Positions 9,744 through 18,758 of a stretch of 64,000 nt of DNA are shown here, in pieces. The notes under the pieces were generated by a model. It worked only from the letters and a program-made list of their open reading frames with translations, was not told the origin of the DNA and did no database searches. Positions within the stretch are counted from its first letter, which is position 1; every line of letters begins with the position of its first letter. The position numbers were made by a program, and so were the translations under genes. The stretch is from Spongiibacter sp. IMCC21906 (GTDB lineage: Bacteria > Pseudomonadota > Gammaproteobacteria > Pseudomonadales > Spongiibacteraceae), in NCBI RefSeq assembly GCF_001010805.1, contig NZ_CP011477.1:1255001-1319000 (forward strand). The letters run 5' to 3'.

Positions 9744-11102
9744 TTAGGCGTAAAAATAGCTGGCTAGGCCGAGAAAAGACAAAAAACCCACTACGTCGGT
9801 GACAGTTGTCAGCACCACGCCGCCAGCCAAGGCGGGGTCAATTTTGAGAGACTTCATTGCCAGAGGCAAGAGCGCACCGGCCAATGCCGCCGTAATTAAG
9901 TTGATGACAATGGCGGCGGCGATGATGACGCCGATTAAAGGGTCTTTAAACCATAGGGTGGCCGCAATAGCGATGACCACGGCCCATATCAGGCCGTTGA
10001 TAGCGCCGACCACCAATTCTCGATTAATGAGCCAGCGGCTGTTGTTACGACTGATGTGCCCCAATGCCATACCGCGAATTACGACGGTGAGTGTTTGGGT
10101 GCCGGCGACGCCCCCCATGCTGGCAACAATGGGCATGAGTACAGCCAGGGCAACCACTTTTTCAATGGTGCCTTCAAACATATTGATGACGCCTGAGGCG
10201 ATAAAGGCGGTGATCAGGTTGATGCCCAGCCATACGGCCCGTCGGGGTGCAGTGGTGAGAACGGCGGCAAAGGTGTCTTCGTCTTCGTCCAGACCGGCCA
10301 TGCTCATCAGTGAGTGGTCGGACTCTTCACGGATAACATCCACCACGTCATCGATGGTAATTCGGCCCAGTAGATAGTGATTGTCATCGACCACTGGTGC
10401 CGATACCCAGTCGTGACGTTGGAAAAGGGTGGCGACTTGGGGTGAAGGTAGGGTGGCGTTAATGGGCTCTACCTCGGTGTCCATAATCTCTCGAACGGTG
10501 ACATTGAGGTCTGAGACGAGTAGTTTGCGCAGCGACAGCACACCAATGTATTGGTCGTTGCGGTTTACGACAATTAAGCTGTCCGTCATTTCGGGCAGCT
10601 GTTCGTGGCGACGTAAATAGCGCAGTGCCACATCCAGCGTAATATTGGGCCGCACGGTGATGGTGTCGGTGTTCATTAGACCACCGGCACTGTCCTCGTC
10701 GTAGGACAGGACTTGCTCTACCCGGAGCCGGTCTTGGTGGTCCATCGACTCCAGTACTTCCCGGATAATACGATCGGGGAGCTGCTGGAGAATGTCGGCA
10801 ATGTCATCGGCTTCCAGGCCTTCGGTAATAGCCGCGACTTCTTCGGCATCCATCTGCCGCAAAAATTGACTCTGCACCTCGTCGTTGAGGTACTGGAGAA
10901 TATCCCCTTCGTTTTCGGCATCCACCAGCTGCCACAGCAGTGCGCGGACGGTCTGCGGGGTAGATTCGATAAGGTGGGCGGCGTCGGCGGGGGGCAGGCC
11001 ATTGATCATGCGCCGAATTTGCAAAAAGCCGCCGGTTCCAATTGCGTCATTTAGCGCTTGGAGTTGCTCTTCTGAGTGGTGTTTTTCAGCACTGGCAGCC
11101 AT
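9744..11102 (-). CDS. mgtE: Magnesium transporter MgtE
   Basis: A 452-residue protein with MgtE architecture: an N-terminal superhelical MgtE-N domain (about 30-130, with the LLWQLVD and ILQQLPDRI repeats), a CBS pair (about 135-260) that senses cytosolic Mg2+, a plug helix, and five membrane helices from about residue 285. The pore signature lies around VLMPIVASMGGVAGTQTLTVV. It imports Mg2+ across the inner membrane and closes when Mg2+ is high. It is upstream of darP with a six-base gap. The 287-base region before it contains a GGCGAG/CTCGCC hairpin 19 bases or more from the start, but no recognisable Mg2+ riboswitch. Confidence 0.97.
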   Translation of the reverse strand: MAASAEKHHSEEQLQALNDAIGTGGFLQIRRMINGLPPADAAHLIESTPQTVRALLWQLVDAENEGDILQYLNDEVQSQFLRQMDAEEVAAITEGLEADDIADILQQLPDRIIREVLESMDHQDRLRVEQVLSYDEDSAGGLMNTDTITVRPNITLDVALRYLRRHEQLPEMTDSLIVVNRNDQYIGVLSLRKLLVSDLNVTVREIMDTEVEPINATLPSPQVATLFQRHDWVSAPVVDDNHYLLGRITIDDVVDVIREESDHSLMSMAGLDEDEDTFAAVLTTAPRRAVWLGINLITAFIASGVINMFEGTIEKVVALAVLMPIVASMGGVAGTQTLTVVIRGMALGHISRNNSRWLINRELVVGAINGLIWAVVIAIAATLWFKDPLIGVIIAAAIVINLITAALAGALLPLAMKSLKIDPALAGGVVLTTVTDVVGFLSFLGLASYFYA

Positions 11103-11124
11103 GAATCTCTCTGTGCAGACGAGG

Positions 11125-11141
11125 GGCGAGAGGGCCTCGCC
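11125..11141 (-). other. Small GC-rich hairpin in the mgtE 5' leader
   Basis: Perfect six-base arms GGCGAG (11125-11130) and CTCGCC (11136-11141) flank a five-base loop, just upstream of the mgtE start on the reverse strand. No U-run follows. It could affect mgtE translation, but the remaining leader has none of the conserved blocks of known Mg2+ riboswitches. Further upstream, GTTGTT/AACAAC (11271-11287) is another short dyad in the same 287-base gap. No gene is visible in that gap. Confidence 0.3.
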
Positions 11142-11389
11142 AATACAGCGAGGGTCGCAGTTGGCAATTATCCTTTAAAGCGCCTTGGACAACAATCAAT
11201 GCTGAGTGCGAAAGGAGAGATTTAGGGCGTCGCTAGCTAATTACAAGGAATCTCGGGTGTACGCGGACAAGTTGTTGTGCGAACAACTGTATGCATGCTG
11301 CAAGAAGGATGGAATACGGGAGCCGCTAGCCGGGCTTAAGGCTGGCTAAATCTGAGCTGTCAGCGAATTCATTGGCGGTGTCTGAGATT

Positions 11390-11659
11390 TTATTCGCCTT
11401 CATCAAAGCGGTTATTAATGATGTCGGTGATGGCATTGAGGGCTTTTTGCTCATCGGCACCATCACAGCGAATCGTAATGTCACTGCCTTTGGTGGCTGC
11501 TAGCATCATTACCGCCATAATACTTTTGCCGTCAACACTGCGGCCGTCTACTTCGGCTTCTACCTTGGCGCTAAACGCGGAAGCCGTGCTGACGAATTTT
11601 GCGGCTGCCCGGGCGTGCAGACCAAGTTTGTTAATTATTGTGAGCTTGGTTTCAACCAT
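11390..11659 (-). CDS. ptsO: HPr-like phosphocarrier NPr of the nitrogen PTS
   Basis: An 89-residue HPr-family protein. The active-site histidine is H15 in NKLGLHARAA, and the GRSVDGKSIMAVMMLAA segment is the second HPr signature; it lacks the HPr kinase-type site of Gram-positives. NPr carries phosphate from PtsP (EI-Ntr) to PtsN. A longer in-frame reading is possible upstream, but the ATG at 11659, ten bases after rapZ, gives the normal HPr length. The ptsN-rapZ-ptsO order is the classic rpoN-linked arrangement. ptsP is outside the window. Confidence 0.95.
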   Translation of the reverse strand: MVETKLTIINKLGLHARAAAKFVSTASAFSAKVEAEVDGRSVDGKSIMAVMMLAATKGSDITIRCDGADEQKALNAITDIINNRFDEGE

Positions 11660-11669
11660 CGGGTGTCGT

Positions 11670-12527
11670 CTATAGTTGCAGTTCGCGATGGCGAACTTGA
11701 AGGCCGGGGTACTGGCTTTGGAGGGACGAAGCCAGCGTTTCCGCCATGTATACTGAGCGATGTTGGCCGCCTGTGCAACCAATCGCTACGGTGAAGTAGC
11801 TGCGATTACTGGCTTCAATTTTAGGAAGCCAGTGTTGCAGATAGCTTAAAATATCGTCATGCATTTTTTGTACGTCTACTTCGTCTTGAAGAAATGCCAC
11901 GACTTCTGGGTCACGACCCGTTAGCTTGCGCAGGCTCTCGTTCCAGTGGGGGTTGGGGAGCATGCGTAAATCAAATACCAAGTCGGCATCAATGGGCAAG
12001 CCGCGCTTAAAACCAAAGGACTTAAGCTGTATGGCGAGTTGCGCGGCATCGGCGCCAAGAATGCGGTCTCGAATGGCGGCTCTGAGGTCGTGAACGGTCA
12101 TGTCGCTGCTGTCGATGGTCAGCGATGCCTCAACCACAATCGGCTCTAGCAAGATGGCTTCTAATTTTATGGCTTCTGCCAGGGGCAAGGCCTTGCTGGT
12201 CAAAGGGTGTCTGCGACGGGTTTCACTAAACCGTTTTATGAGTTTATCTTCAGCGGCATCGAGAAAAACAATGCTGAGTTTGGCGTATTGCCTGACCTGC
12301 TCACAAAGGCTTTTAAAACGTTGGAGTTCGGCCTGTGAGTTGCGGGCATCTATACACACGGCCACCTGTTTGTGAGCTTTAAGTGGATTTTGCGACAGCT
12401 CTTGCACCAGTGCTGGCAACAGTGACACCGGGAGGTTGTCGATGGCGTAAAAGCCTTCGTCTTCCAGCTGGTGTAGGGCGGTACTTTTGCCCGAACCTGA
12501 GCGCCCACTGATGATGATCAGCTGCAT
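11670..12527 (-). CDS. rapZ: RNase adapter protein RapZ
   Basis: A 285-residue P-loop protein. The N-terminal Walker A is GRSGSGKS (residues 8-15), followed by the conserved ALHQLEDEGFYAIDNLP. The C-terminal domain has IGCTGGQHRSVYMAE, the predicted RNA- and sugar-phosphate-sensing region. In enterobacteria RapZ delivers GlmZ sRNA to RNase E and so controls glucosamine-6-phosphate synthesis; whether it does so here cannot be seen. I chose the ATG giving MQLIIISGRSG because it starts one base after ptsN and matches the family; an in-frame ATG eight codons earlier lies inside ptsN. Confidence 0.95.
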   Translation of the reverse strand: MQLIIISGRSGSGKSTALHQLEDEGFYAIDNLPVSLLPALVQELSQNPLKAHKQVAVCIDARNSQAELQRFKSLCEQVRQYAKLSIVFLDAAEDKLIKRFSETRRRHPLTSKALPLAEAIKLEAILLEPIVVEASLTIDSSDMTVHDLRAAIRDRILGADAAQLAIQLKSFGFKRGLPIDADLVFDLRMLPNPHWNESLRKLTGRDPEVVAFLQDEVDVQKMHDDILSYLQHWLPKIEASNRSYFTVAIGCTGGQHRSVYMAETLASSLQSQYPGLQVRHRELQL

Positions 12528-12528
12528 A

Positions 12529-12978
12529 TTAGCCCCGGATGGCCTGTTCAAACAGGGTTTGGTCGCTGTCGGCTTGGCGAAGTCGGCTTCTGAAGCTTTC
12601 TTCGTTAAAGGCGGCTGCGAGAGACCCCAGCACTTTCACGTGCTCGTCGTGGGCCTCGGCGGGGACGATCAGGGCAAACACTAAATCTACCGGCTGGTCG
12701 TCAATAGATTCAAACTCAATAGCTTTGTCGAGTTTTAACAGTATGCCGGTAATGCGTTGGCAGCGGCTGCTGCGGCAGTGGGGGATGGCAACGCCATGAC
12801 CTATGCCGGTGCTGCCCAAGCGCTCACGGGCGAGCAAGTCATTAAATAACTCACCTTGATCATAATTCGAGTCGTCTTCGCTAATAAATTGAGCCACTTG
12901 CTCAAGAAGGCGTTTTTTGCTGTTAACGGACGTACCACAATGGGTACGTCCTTGGCTGAGTATAGAATCGAAGTTCAT
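12529..12978 (-). CDS. ptsN: PTS IIA-like nitrogen-regulatory protein PtsN (EIIA-Ntr)
   Basis: A 149-residue PTS EIIA type-2 domain. The phospho-acceptor is H67 in GIGHGVAIPHCRS, and ALIVPAEAHDEHVKVLGSLA is the conserved second motif. PtsN is the terminal phosphate acceptor of PtsP-NPr-PtsN and regulates K+ transport, nitrogen and carbon balance, and sometimes sigma-54 promoters, by protein contacts. It lies between hpf and rapZ in the rpoN cluster, with one base separating it from rapZ, implying cotranslation. No EIIB or EIIC domain is present, so it is regulatory rather than a transporter. Confidence 0.96.
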   Translation of the reverse strand: MNFDSILSQGRTHCGTSVNSKKRLLEQVAQFISEDDSNYDQGELFNDLLARERLGSTGIGHGVAIPHCRSSRCQRITGILLKLDKAIEFESIDDQPVDLVFALIVPAEAHDEHVKVLGSLAAAFNEESFRSRLRQADSDQTLFEQAIRG

Positions 12979-13011
12979 GATATTCGCTAAATAAGAGGAG
13001 GGTTGCCAGTC

Positions 13012-13299
13012 CTAACGGACCAGGTTCTTTTCCTTGTGTTTTATGAGTTGCCGGTCCAGTTTGTCGGTGAGGCTATCGATCGCGGCATACATGTCTTGTG
13101 ATTCACTGGTGGCAAAAAGATCCGCGCCGGCAACGTGTACCGTGGCTTCGGCTTTTTGAATCAGTTTTTCTACAGAGAGTGTGACGTCGCTATTGGTTAT
13201 GTTGTCAAAATGCCTCTGAAGTTTTGAGAGCTTGTTATTGACATAGTCGCGGAGAGCTGGAGTGACGTCTACGTGATGACCACTAACAGTTATTTGCAT
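13012..13299 (-). CDS. hpf: Ribosome hibernation promoting factor, short form
   Basis: A 95-residue HPF/YfiA-family protein, beginning MQITVSGHHVDVTPALRDYV and containing the conserved KLIQKAEATVHVAGADLFA and SQDMYAAIDSLTDKLDRQL. It binds the 30S decoding region in stationary phase and promotes 100S dimers. The length fits short HPF, not the long form with a dimerisation domain. It sits between rpoN and ptsN, the standard gammaproteobacterial location. The start is ATG, preceded by GGAGCAACAAT on the reverse strand. Confidence 0.95.
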   Translation of the reverse strand: MQITVSGHHVDVTPALRDYVNNKLSKLQRHFDNITNSDVTLSVEKLIQKAEATVHVAGADLFATSESQDMYAAIDSLTDKLDRQLIKHKEKNLVR

Positions 13300-13377
13300 A
13301 TTGTTGCTCCTTCATCGCTGTAAGTAACCAGCGCCTCCCGGCGCGTAAGTGACGGTCGTGATGTAAGATCACGGCCA

Positions 13378-14886
13378 CTAAACTAGTCGTTTCCGCTCGT
13401 TGGAGGGGGGGATGACTAGCGATTCTCGGTATTTTGCAATGGTTCGGCGTGCCACCTGTATGCCTTGTTCTCCTAACAGCTCGGTGATTTTGCTATCGCT
13501 GAGTGGTTTGCGGGGGTTTTCCGCGGCGATTAGCTTTTTAATCAATGCTCGGATCGCTGTCGAGGAGCATTCTCCGCCGGTATCAGTGGAGACATGGCTG
13601 GAGAAGAAAAATTTCAGTTCGTAAATGCCTCTAGGCGTATGCATGTATTTTTGGGTAGTGACGCGAGAGATCGTTGACTCATGCATACCCACTGCCTCGG
13701 CAATATCATGAAGTACCAATGGCTTCATGGCCTCTTCACCATACTCTAGAAAGCCACGCTGATATTCAACAATCTTGCTGGCCACTTTCATCAATGTTTC
13801 ATTGCGACTCTGCAGGCTTTTGATAAACCAGCGTGCTTCCTGCAAATTATCACGAATATAGTTGTTATCGCTGCTGTTACTGCTCTGCCGGGCCATAGAG
13901 GCGTACTGGGCGTTGATTTGAATCTTGGGGGCAATATCAGGGTTGAGCTCAACTAGCCAGCGGCCTTCTTTTTTACTGACAAAAACGTCAGGCACGACGT
14001 ATTCGGTTTCGCTGGCACCCACGGCGTCGCCGGGGGTGGGGTTGAGGCTTTGGATAAGCTTGAGAATGTCTTTTAGCTGCTCTTCTTTAATGCGGCAGCG
14101 GCGCATGATTTGATTGTAGTCTCGATTGCCAAGTTGGGCCATGTATTGGCCGACTATCAGCATGGCTTCTTCGCGCCACGGGGTGTCGTGGTGGAGCTGC
14201 CTTAACTGAATGAGCAGGCATTCTTGTAGGTCTTGGCCGCCAACGCCAGGTGGATCAAAATTTTGAATGAGATGAAGCACGGCTCGTACTTCTTCAATTT
14301 CGGCTTCTTCGTTGTTAAAGCTTTCAACTAAGTCTTCTATAGATAGGGTCAAGCGACCCTTTTCATCAATGGCATCAATCAGGGCGTCGGCAATAAGGCG
14401 GTCGACTTCGGACAAGCGACTGACATTGAGCTGCCACCGCAGGTGGTCTTGCAGAGAGTCTGAGCTGCCGTGGCGGTAGTCGTTGTTGTAATCGCTGTCG
14501 TCTATGGCGCTGGGAGTACTGCTACCACTGCCGCTGCTTTGATAAACGTCATCCCACTGGCTGTCGACTGGGAGGTCTTCGGGAATGTCACTGCGCTCGG
14601 CCCAGCTGTCGTCGGCATCGTTATCTGCTGTGGCTGTAGGTTCTTTTGCTTCTGTGTTGGTTTTTTCGGCCGAATCAGTTTCTGGCTTAGAGGGTGTGTT
14701 TTGTTGCTGAGATTCGGTGTCTACTCCTTCGTCCTCACTGATTTCCAGTAAGGGGTTCGAGTCCAGTGCAGATTGGATTTCTTGCTGCAAATCGAGGGTA
14801 GAAAGCTGAAGTAAACGGATCGCTTGTTGCAGCTGTGGTGTCATGGTCAGCTGCTGGCCAACCTTGAGCTGGAGCGATTGTTTCAT
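13378..14886 (-). CDS. rpoN: RNA polymerase sigma-54 factor
   Basis: A 502-residue sigma-54. Region I is the glutamine-leucine-rich start ([20 protein letters not shown]) that contacts enhancer-binding proteins. Region II, about residues 55-150, is acidic and low complexity. The core-binding domain follows, and near the C-terminus [17 protein letters not shown] is the RpoN box that reads the -24 promoter element, after a helix-turn-helix ([14 protein letters not shown]). It directs activator-dependent transcription (nitrogen, pili, flagella). It lies between lptB and hpf. Two GC-rich hairpins without a U-run occupy the 78-base gap to hpf. Confidence 0.97.
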   Translation of the reverse strand: MKQSLQLKVGQQLTMTPQLQQAIRLLQLSTLDLQQEIQSALDSNPLLEISEDEGVDTESQQQNTPSKPETDSAEKTNTEAKEPTATADNDADDSWAERSDIPEDLPVDSQWDDVYQSSGSGSSTPSAIDDSDYNNDYRHGSSDSLQDHLRWQLNVSRLSEVDRLIADALIDAIDEKGRLTLSIEDLVESFNNEEAEIEEVRAVLHLIQNFDPPGVGGQDLQECLLIQLRQLHHDTPWREEAMLIVGQYMAQLGNRDYNQIMRRCRIKEEQLKDILKLIQSLNPTPGDAVGASETEYVVPDVFVSKKEGRWLVELNPDIAPKIQINAQYASMARQSSNSSDNNYIRDNLQEARWFIKSLQSRNETLMKVASKIVEYQRGFLEYGEEAMKPLVLHDIAEAVGMHESTISRVTTQKYMHTPRGIYELKFFFSSHVSTDTGGECSSTAIRALIKKLIAAENPRKPLSDSKITELLGEQGIQVARRTIAKYRESLVIPPSNERKRLV

Positions 14887-15053
14887 AGGCAGTGGCTTCT
14901 ACAACATGAAAAGGTAACGCGAGTATTTTCTACTCTACCAACGGGTGGTATACCCTCGCAATTCAGGAAATGATTCTGTATTTGCGTACCTTGAGTGTAG
15001 TCGCCTCTATTCGAGCCTGCAATACCTGTGCCGAATCAAAATTTTAATGGCGC

Positions 15054-15779
15054 TTAAAGTGTAAATTTGTCACCTAGGTAAATTTCCCGCACGATCTCGC
15101 TGTTTAGCACCGTGTTAGCATCGCCTTCGGCGACGATACGGCCTTCACCAACAATATAGGCTTTTTCACAAATTTGTAGGGTTTCCCGAACATTGTGGTC
15201 GGTAATCAATACGCCGATACCTCGTGCCTGCAGATGGCGGATGATTTGTTGAATATCATTCACCGAAATAGGGTCTACCCCGGCAAAGGGCTCATCAAGC
15301 AGAATAAAGCTGGGGTCGGTGGCCAGGGCTCTGGCAATTTCCACTCGGCGGCGTTCGCCCCCAGACAGGGTCATCCCTTTTGAGTCGCGGATATGGGTAA
15401 TGTGAAACTCTTGTAGCAAGGCTTCTAATTTTTCTTTTCGCTGTTTGCGGTTTAGGTCTTTGCGGGTTTCAAGAATGGCCAAAATGTTATCGGCCACGCT
15501 AAGCTTGCGAAATATTGAGGCTTCTTGCGGTAGGTAGCCCAGGCCGTGTTTTGCTCGACCATGTACTGACATTGCTGTGAGATTTTTATCATCGAGAGTA
15601 ATGTGGCCCTGGTCGGCGTTAACGATGCCGACAATCATATAAAAGCAGGTGGTTTTTCCCGCGCCATTGGGGCCTAGCAGCCCAACGATTTCACCGCTGC
15701 GAATACTCAATGAGACATCGCGAATAATTTGGCGACCCTTGTAGGCTTTGGCGAGGTTGCTTGCTTTTAATACCGGCAT
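15054..15779 (-). CDS. lptB: LPS export ABC transporter ATPase LptB
   Basis: A 241-residue ABC ATPase. Walker A is [12 protein letters not shown], the signature is [16 protein letters not shown], Walker B is [12 protein letters not shown], and the switch His is in [11 protein letters not shown]. LptB2 powers LptFG extraction of LPS from the inner membrane onto the LptC-LptA bridge. It starts at ATG overlapping the end of lptA by one base. lptF, lptG and lptD/E are not in the window. This is the usual lptC-lptA-lptB-rpoN order. Confidence 0.97.
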   Translation of the reverse strand: MPVLKASNLAKAYKGRQIIRDVSLSIRSGEIVGLLGPNGAGKTTCFYMIVGIVNADQGHITLDDKNLTAMSVHGRAKHGLGYLPQEASIFRKLSVADNILAILETRKDLNRKQRKEKLEALLQEFHITHIRDSKGMTLSGGERRRVEIARALATDPSFILLDEPFAGVDPISVNDIQQIIRHLQARGIGVLITDHNVRETLQICEKAYIVGEGRIVAEGDANTVLNSEIVREIYLGDKFTL

Positions 15780-16420
15780 TAGGGGGTCGCTTTGTTACTG
15801 TTAGAGGGCGGGGTGCTTGGCTTGTTTGTTTTGGCCGAAGTCTCGTTTTTCTTGGTTGTGCCGGTTTTGCTTGCGGCGTTAGCGTTGTCGTCGGGGTTTT
15901 GTGGTTGCAGTGTCATCTTGACCCGGCCATTTTCTGCCGCGCTGCCGCCATCGGCAACGACGGTTTGTTTTTTGCCGCTATAGACGACGCGATCCCCGCT
16001 GATTTTTGAGCCTTGATGGGTGATGCTGGCGTTTTTTTGCAACAAAATTTCTTCATCATTAAGCTTGTATTCGACGGTGTTGGCGCTGGCAATGACAACC
16101 CCTTCGCCCTCTCGGGGTTGTTGTTCAAATTTAGCGGGGCGGCCGTGGGCGATGACTTTTTCTACTTTGCGATTAGATTCCACTATTACTAGTTTGTCAG
16201 CCTCGATTTTGAGTGAGCCCTGAGACATTTTTACGTTGCCGCTGTAAATGCCTTGATTGTTCTCGTAGGTGGCCCGGTCTGAACTGAGGTTAATGGCCTG
16301 GTTGCGGTCATCTGGGAGGCAGTAAGCTGTGCCAGCAATACTGAGGAGGATCGCGGTGATGAGCCCTCTTTGAATGTGGCTCAGCATGTCTGTGAATGTT
16401 TTGGTTTTAGCGGGGATCAT
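15779..16420 (-). CDS. lptA: LPS transport periplasmic protein LptA
   Basis: LptA forms the beta-jellyroll bridge carrying LPS across the periplasm. An N-terminal signal peptide ([16 protein letters not shown]) precedes the OstA-like domain, with [20 protein letters not shown] and [14 protein letters not shown] as recognisable repeats. The C-terminus carries a ~40-residue Asn/Thr/Lys/Ser/Pro-rich tail after VKMTLQPQ, making it 213 residues against about 185 in E. coli. I kept the ATG at 16420, which overlaps lptC by 14 bases; the alternative ATG at 16387 would also leave a complete signal peptide. Confidence 0.93.
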   Translation of the reverse strand: MIPAKTKTFTDMLSHIQRGLITAILLSIAGTAYCLPDDRNQAINLSSDRATYENNQGIYSGNVKMSQGSLKIEADKLVIVESNRKVEKVIAHGRPAKFEQQPREGEGVVIASANTVEYKLNDEEILLQKNASITHQGSKISGDRVVYSGKKQTVVADGGSAAENGRVKMTLQPQNPDDNANAASKTGTTKKNETSAKTNKPSTPPSNSNKATP

Positions 16421-16982
16421 AATGCCCCCGAACGTTGCTCATCAGCTCCACACGTTCTTCTTTAAGGGAGGCATGCATGCCGGTGGCCTTGGTTTCACCG
16501 TTGGGTAAAATCAGGGTCAGGGGCTGGTCGGTGCTCACTTCACTGCTTTCCAAATCTATTTTTAGCACGTCAGTTTTAATTTCCGCTTGTCGAATCAACT
16601 CTTGGACTAAGACATTTCTGTCCAAGCTCAAAAGCTGACCCGTGCTGCTAAGGTGGCCTTGTTCCGCCGTGGCTGTCCAGGGGCGTTGCTCGGCGATATT
16701 CCCTAAATAAAAGGGTTCTTGCAATGTGACTGCGCCGTCTGAAATATATCGCTCTGCCGATTTGGCCTGCCAGCGATAGGCTACGGCGCCATCGGCCCGG
16801 TATTTTATCCCTTCTATGCCCTCAAGATACGATTCGACGTCGGGGGCGGGATCGAAGTGCTCCACTATACTTAATTTGCCGCTCTCACTGAACTGGGTGA
16901 GGTATAGATAGGTCCCTGCCAATGCGGCTAGCGCAGACAGCACCGACAGGGCAGCCACGTTTATACGTAGGGCTTTCGCCAT
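16407..16982 (-). CDS. lptC: LPS export inner-membrane protein LptC
   Basis: A 191-residue bitopic protein with one N-terminal membrane helix (VAALSVLSALAALAGTYLYL) and a periplasmic beta-jellyroll. It receives LPS from LptB2FG and passes it to LptA. YLEGIEGIKYRADGAVAYRW and the later LILPNGETKATGMHASLKEE fit the family. The start ATG overlaps the kdsC stop by one base and the end overlaps lptA, so kdsC-lptC-lptA-lptB appear translationally coupled. Confidence 0.94.
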   Translation of the reverse strand: MAKALRINVAALSVLSALAALAGTYLYLTQFSESGKLSIVEHFDPAPDVESYLEGIEGIKYRADGAVAYRWQAKSAERYISDGAVTLQEPFYLGNIAEQRPWTATAEQGHLSSTGQLLSLDRNVLVQELIRQAEIKTDVLKIDLESSEVSTDQPLTLILPNGETKATGMHASLKEERVELMSNVRGHYDPR

Positions 16983-17503
16983 TAGAGAAACTGCTCCCAG
17001 GCTTGATTGAGCTTACCCTGGGCTTTGAGAATGAGCTCGCAAATTTCCCGCACGGCACCGCTGCCGCCAGCCGCATCGGTTTGCCAGTCGGCATGCCGGG
17101 CGACAAAGCTATGACCGTTGGCCACGGTGATGCCTAGGCCAGCTTTTATGATGGCCGATAGGTCGGGAAGGTCATCGCCCACATAGGCGATTTCTGCCAT
17201 TTCTAGCCCCAAGTCGGCGCGCAATTCTTCAAGAGCAACCAGCTTGTCTTCTCGGCCTTGATAGATCAGGTCGATTTTCAATTCGGCGGCGCGCCTTTCT
17301 AGCAATGTTGAGCTGCGACCAGTAATGATGGCAGGGCGTATTCCCGCATCTCTCAACAGTTTAATGCCAAGACCGTCTAATATGCTGAAGGCCTTCATTT
17401 CTTCGCCGCTATTACCAAAATAGAGGCTGCCGTTGGTCAGTACCCCGTCAACGTCCATGGCGAGAAGCTTTATCTGCCGCGCTTTTTCAATAATGGATTG
17501 CAT
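16982..17503 (-). CDS. kdsC: 3-deoxy-D-manno-octulosonate 8-phosphate phosphatase KdsC
   Basis: A 173-residue HAD phosphatase of the tetrameric KdsC type, lacking a cap domain. The catalytic DxD is in LAMDVDGVLTNGSLYFG, the Thr motif is AIITGRSSTL, and the last metal site is VAYVGDDLPDL. It dephosphorylates Kdo-8-phosphate to Kdo for the LPS core. I chose the ATG at 17503, 13 bases after the kdsD stop and preceded by GGAAAAACCT. An in-frame GTG at 17527 would overlap kdsD and add eight residues. Confidence 0.95.
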   Translation of the reverse strand: MQSIIEKARQIKLLAMDVDGVLTNGSLYFGNSGEEMKAFSILDGLGIKLLRDAGIRPAIITGRSSTLLERRAAELKIDLIYQGREDKLVALEELRADLGLEMAEIAYVGDDLPDLSAIIKAGLGITVANGHSFVARHADWQTDAAGGSGAVREICELILKAQGKLNQAWEQFL

Positions 17504-17516
17504 AGGTTTTTCCGTA

Positions 17517-18452
17517 TTAAGCAACACCGGCCTTGAATAGGTCGTGGGTATGGATGACGCCCACGGGGCGGCGCTGCTCGTCTATCGCTATCAAGACAGT
17601 GATTTTGTGGTCTTCCATAATGCGTAAAGCTTCTGCCGCCATCGTACCCGGACGAACAGTGAGACCGGCTTTGGTCATGACTTGTTCAATGGGCGCGTTA
17701 CGGATGTCAGCGGTGCTGTCTAGTGTACGTCTTAAATCGCCGTCGGTGAAAATTCCCTGCAATACGCCGTGCTCATCTACCACCGTGGTCATGCCTAGAG
17801 CTTTGCTGCTCATTTCTAACAGCGCACCACTCACCGTGGTGCCCAAGGTGACGATGGGTATCTCGTTACCGGTGTGCATAATGCTGTCTATTTTTAGCAG
17901 CAATCGCCGTCCCAGTGCGCCGCCGGGGTGAGATAAGGCGAAATCGTCGGCGGTAAACCCCCGTGCTTCTAATAATGCGATTGCTAGGGCATCGCCCATT
18001 ACCAGACTCACGGTGGTGCTAGAAGTAGGCGCTAGGTTCAAGGGGCAGGCTTCTTCGTTGACGCTGACGTTTAGATGCACGTCGGCGCTTTGCGCTAAAT
18101 CAGAAGCGGGGTTACCTGTCATGGCGATGAGGGGAGCCGCGAGCAATTTTAACAACGGTAATATCGTGACAATTTCTGCGGTAGTTCCCGAGTTGGACAG
18201 GGCGATAACCACATCGCCAGCAGTAATCATTCCCATGTCGCCATGGCTGGCTTCGCCGGGATGAACGAAAAATGCCGGGGTGCCGGTGCTGGCTAGTGTG
18301 GCGGCAATTTTATTACCGATATGACCGGATTTTCCCATGCCTGTTACCACCACTTTGCCAGAGCAGTTCAGCAGAAGTTCGCAGGCTTGGTTAAAGCTGT
18401 CGTCGATTCGCTCAGAGAGGGCGGCCACTGCGGCGCCTTCCATTGCAATCAC
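17517..18452 (-). CDS. kdsD: Arabinose-5-phosphate isomerase KdsD
   Basis: KdsD converts ribulose-5-phosphate to arabinose-5-phosphate, the first committed precursor of Kdo. The SIS domain shows GMGKSGHIGNKIAATLASTG and LSNSGTTAEI; TSSTTVSLVMGDALAIALLEARG and FALSHPGGALGR are family-defining, followed by two CBS domains. From the first ordinary start (GTG 18452) the protein is 311 residues, but the conserved first helix (ASAQRVIAMEG) extends upstream of it. An in-frame ATC at 18503, seven bases after GAGGG, would give 328 residues. The product is certain and the start is not. Confidence 0.93.
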   Translation of the reverse strand: MIAMEGAAVAALSERIDDSFNQACELLLNCSGKVVVTGMGKSGHIGNKIAATLASTGTPAFFVHPGEASHGDMGMITAGDVVIALSNSGTTAEIVTILPLLKLLAAPLIAMTGNPASDLAQSADVHLNVSVNEEACPLNLAPTSSTTVSLVMGDALAIALLEARGFTADDFALSHPGGALGRRLLLKIDSIMHTGNEIPIVTLGTTVSGALLEMSSKALGMTTVVDEHGVLQGIFTDGDLRRTLDSTADIRNAPIEQVMTKAGLTVRPGTMAAEALRIMEDHKITVLIAIDEQRRPVGVIHTHDLFKAGVA

Positions 18453-18571
18453 CCGTTGAGCTGACGCAGTATAACCGTCGGCTGTAGTTGTTGTTTCTTT
18501 GATGGTTAAACCCTCGGTTAAGCTTTGGCTAAGTTACGCTGTACCAAAATGATAATCACTGATGCAGGCTG

Positions 18572-18593
18572 TTCTGGGAGCTGAGCTCCAGAA
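18572..18593. other. Dyad in the kdsD-mlaC divergent promoter region
   Basis: Arms TTCTG-GAGCT and AGCTC-CAGAA, with one extra G in the left arm and one central G, form a 22-base near-palindrome about 165 bases before mlaC. One unpaired base at the centre is too little for an RNA hairpin loop, so it looks more like a protein-binding dyad. No known consensus is recognised. The rest of the gap (about 250 bases) contains no gene. Confidence 0.3.
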
Positions 18594-18758
18594 AACCGAC
18601 GTTATGATAATTTCCAATGTGAAAAAATAACAGGTTTTGCTGACCCTCTACATAGCAATGACTAACGTAGAATGGTGTCATAAAGGAAGAATAAGCGCTG
18701 TGAACCAACGCTTAGCGTGGGGTAGCTCGGTGCTAAATGTCGCAATGAGGATGTTATA

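Noticed and set aside
9799-10377. Forward open frame of 192 codons inside mgtE
   Set aside because: It is antisense to the conserved MgtE membrane domain, and its Met/Thr/Ala-rich product matches no known protein.
11103-11170. Mg2+ riboswitch (M-box or mgtA-like) before mgtE
   Set aside because: Only one six-base hairpin is seen; the conserved core blocks of known Mg2+-sensing leaders are absent.
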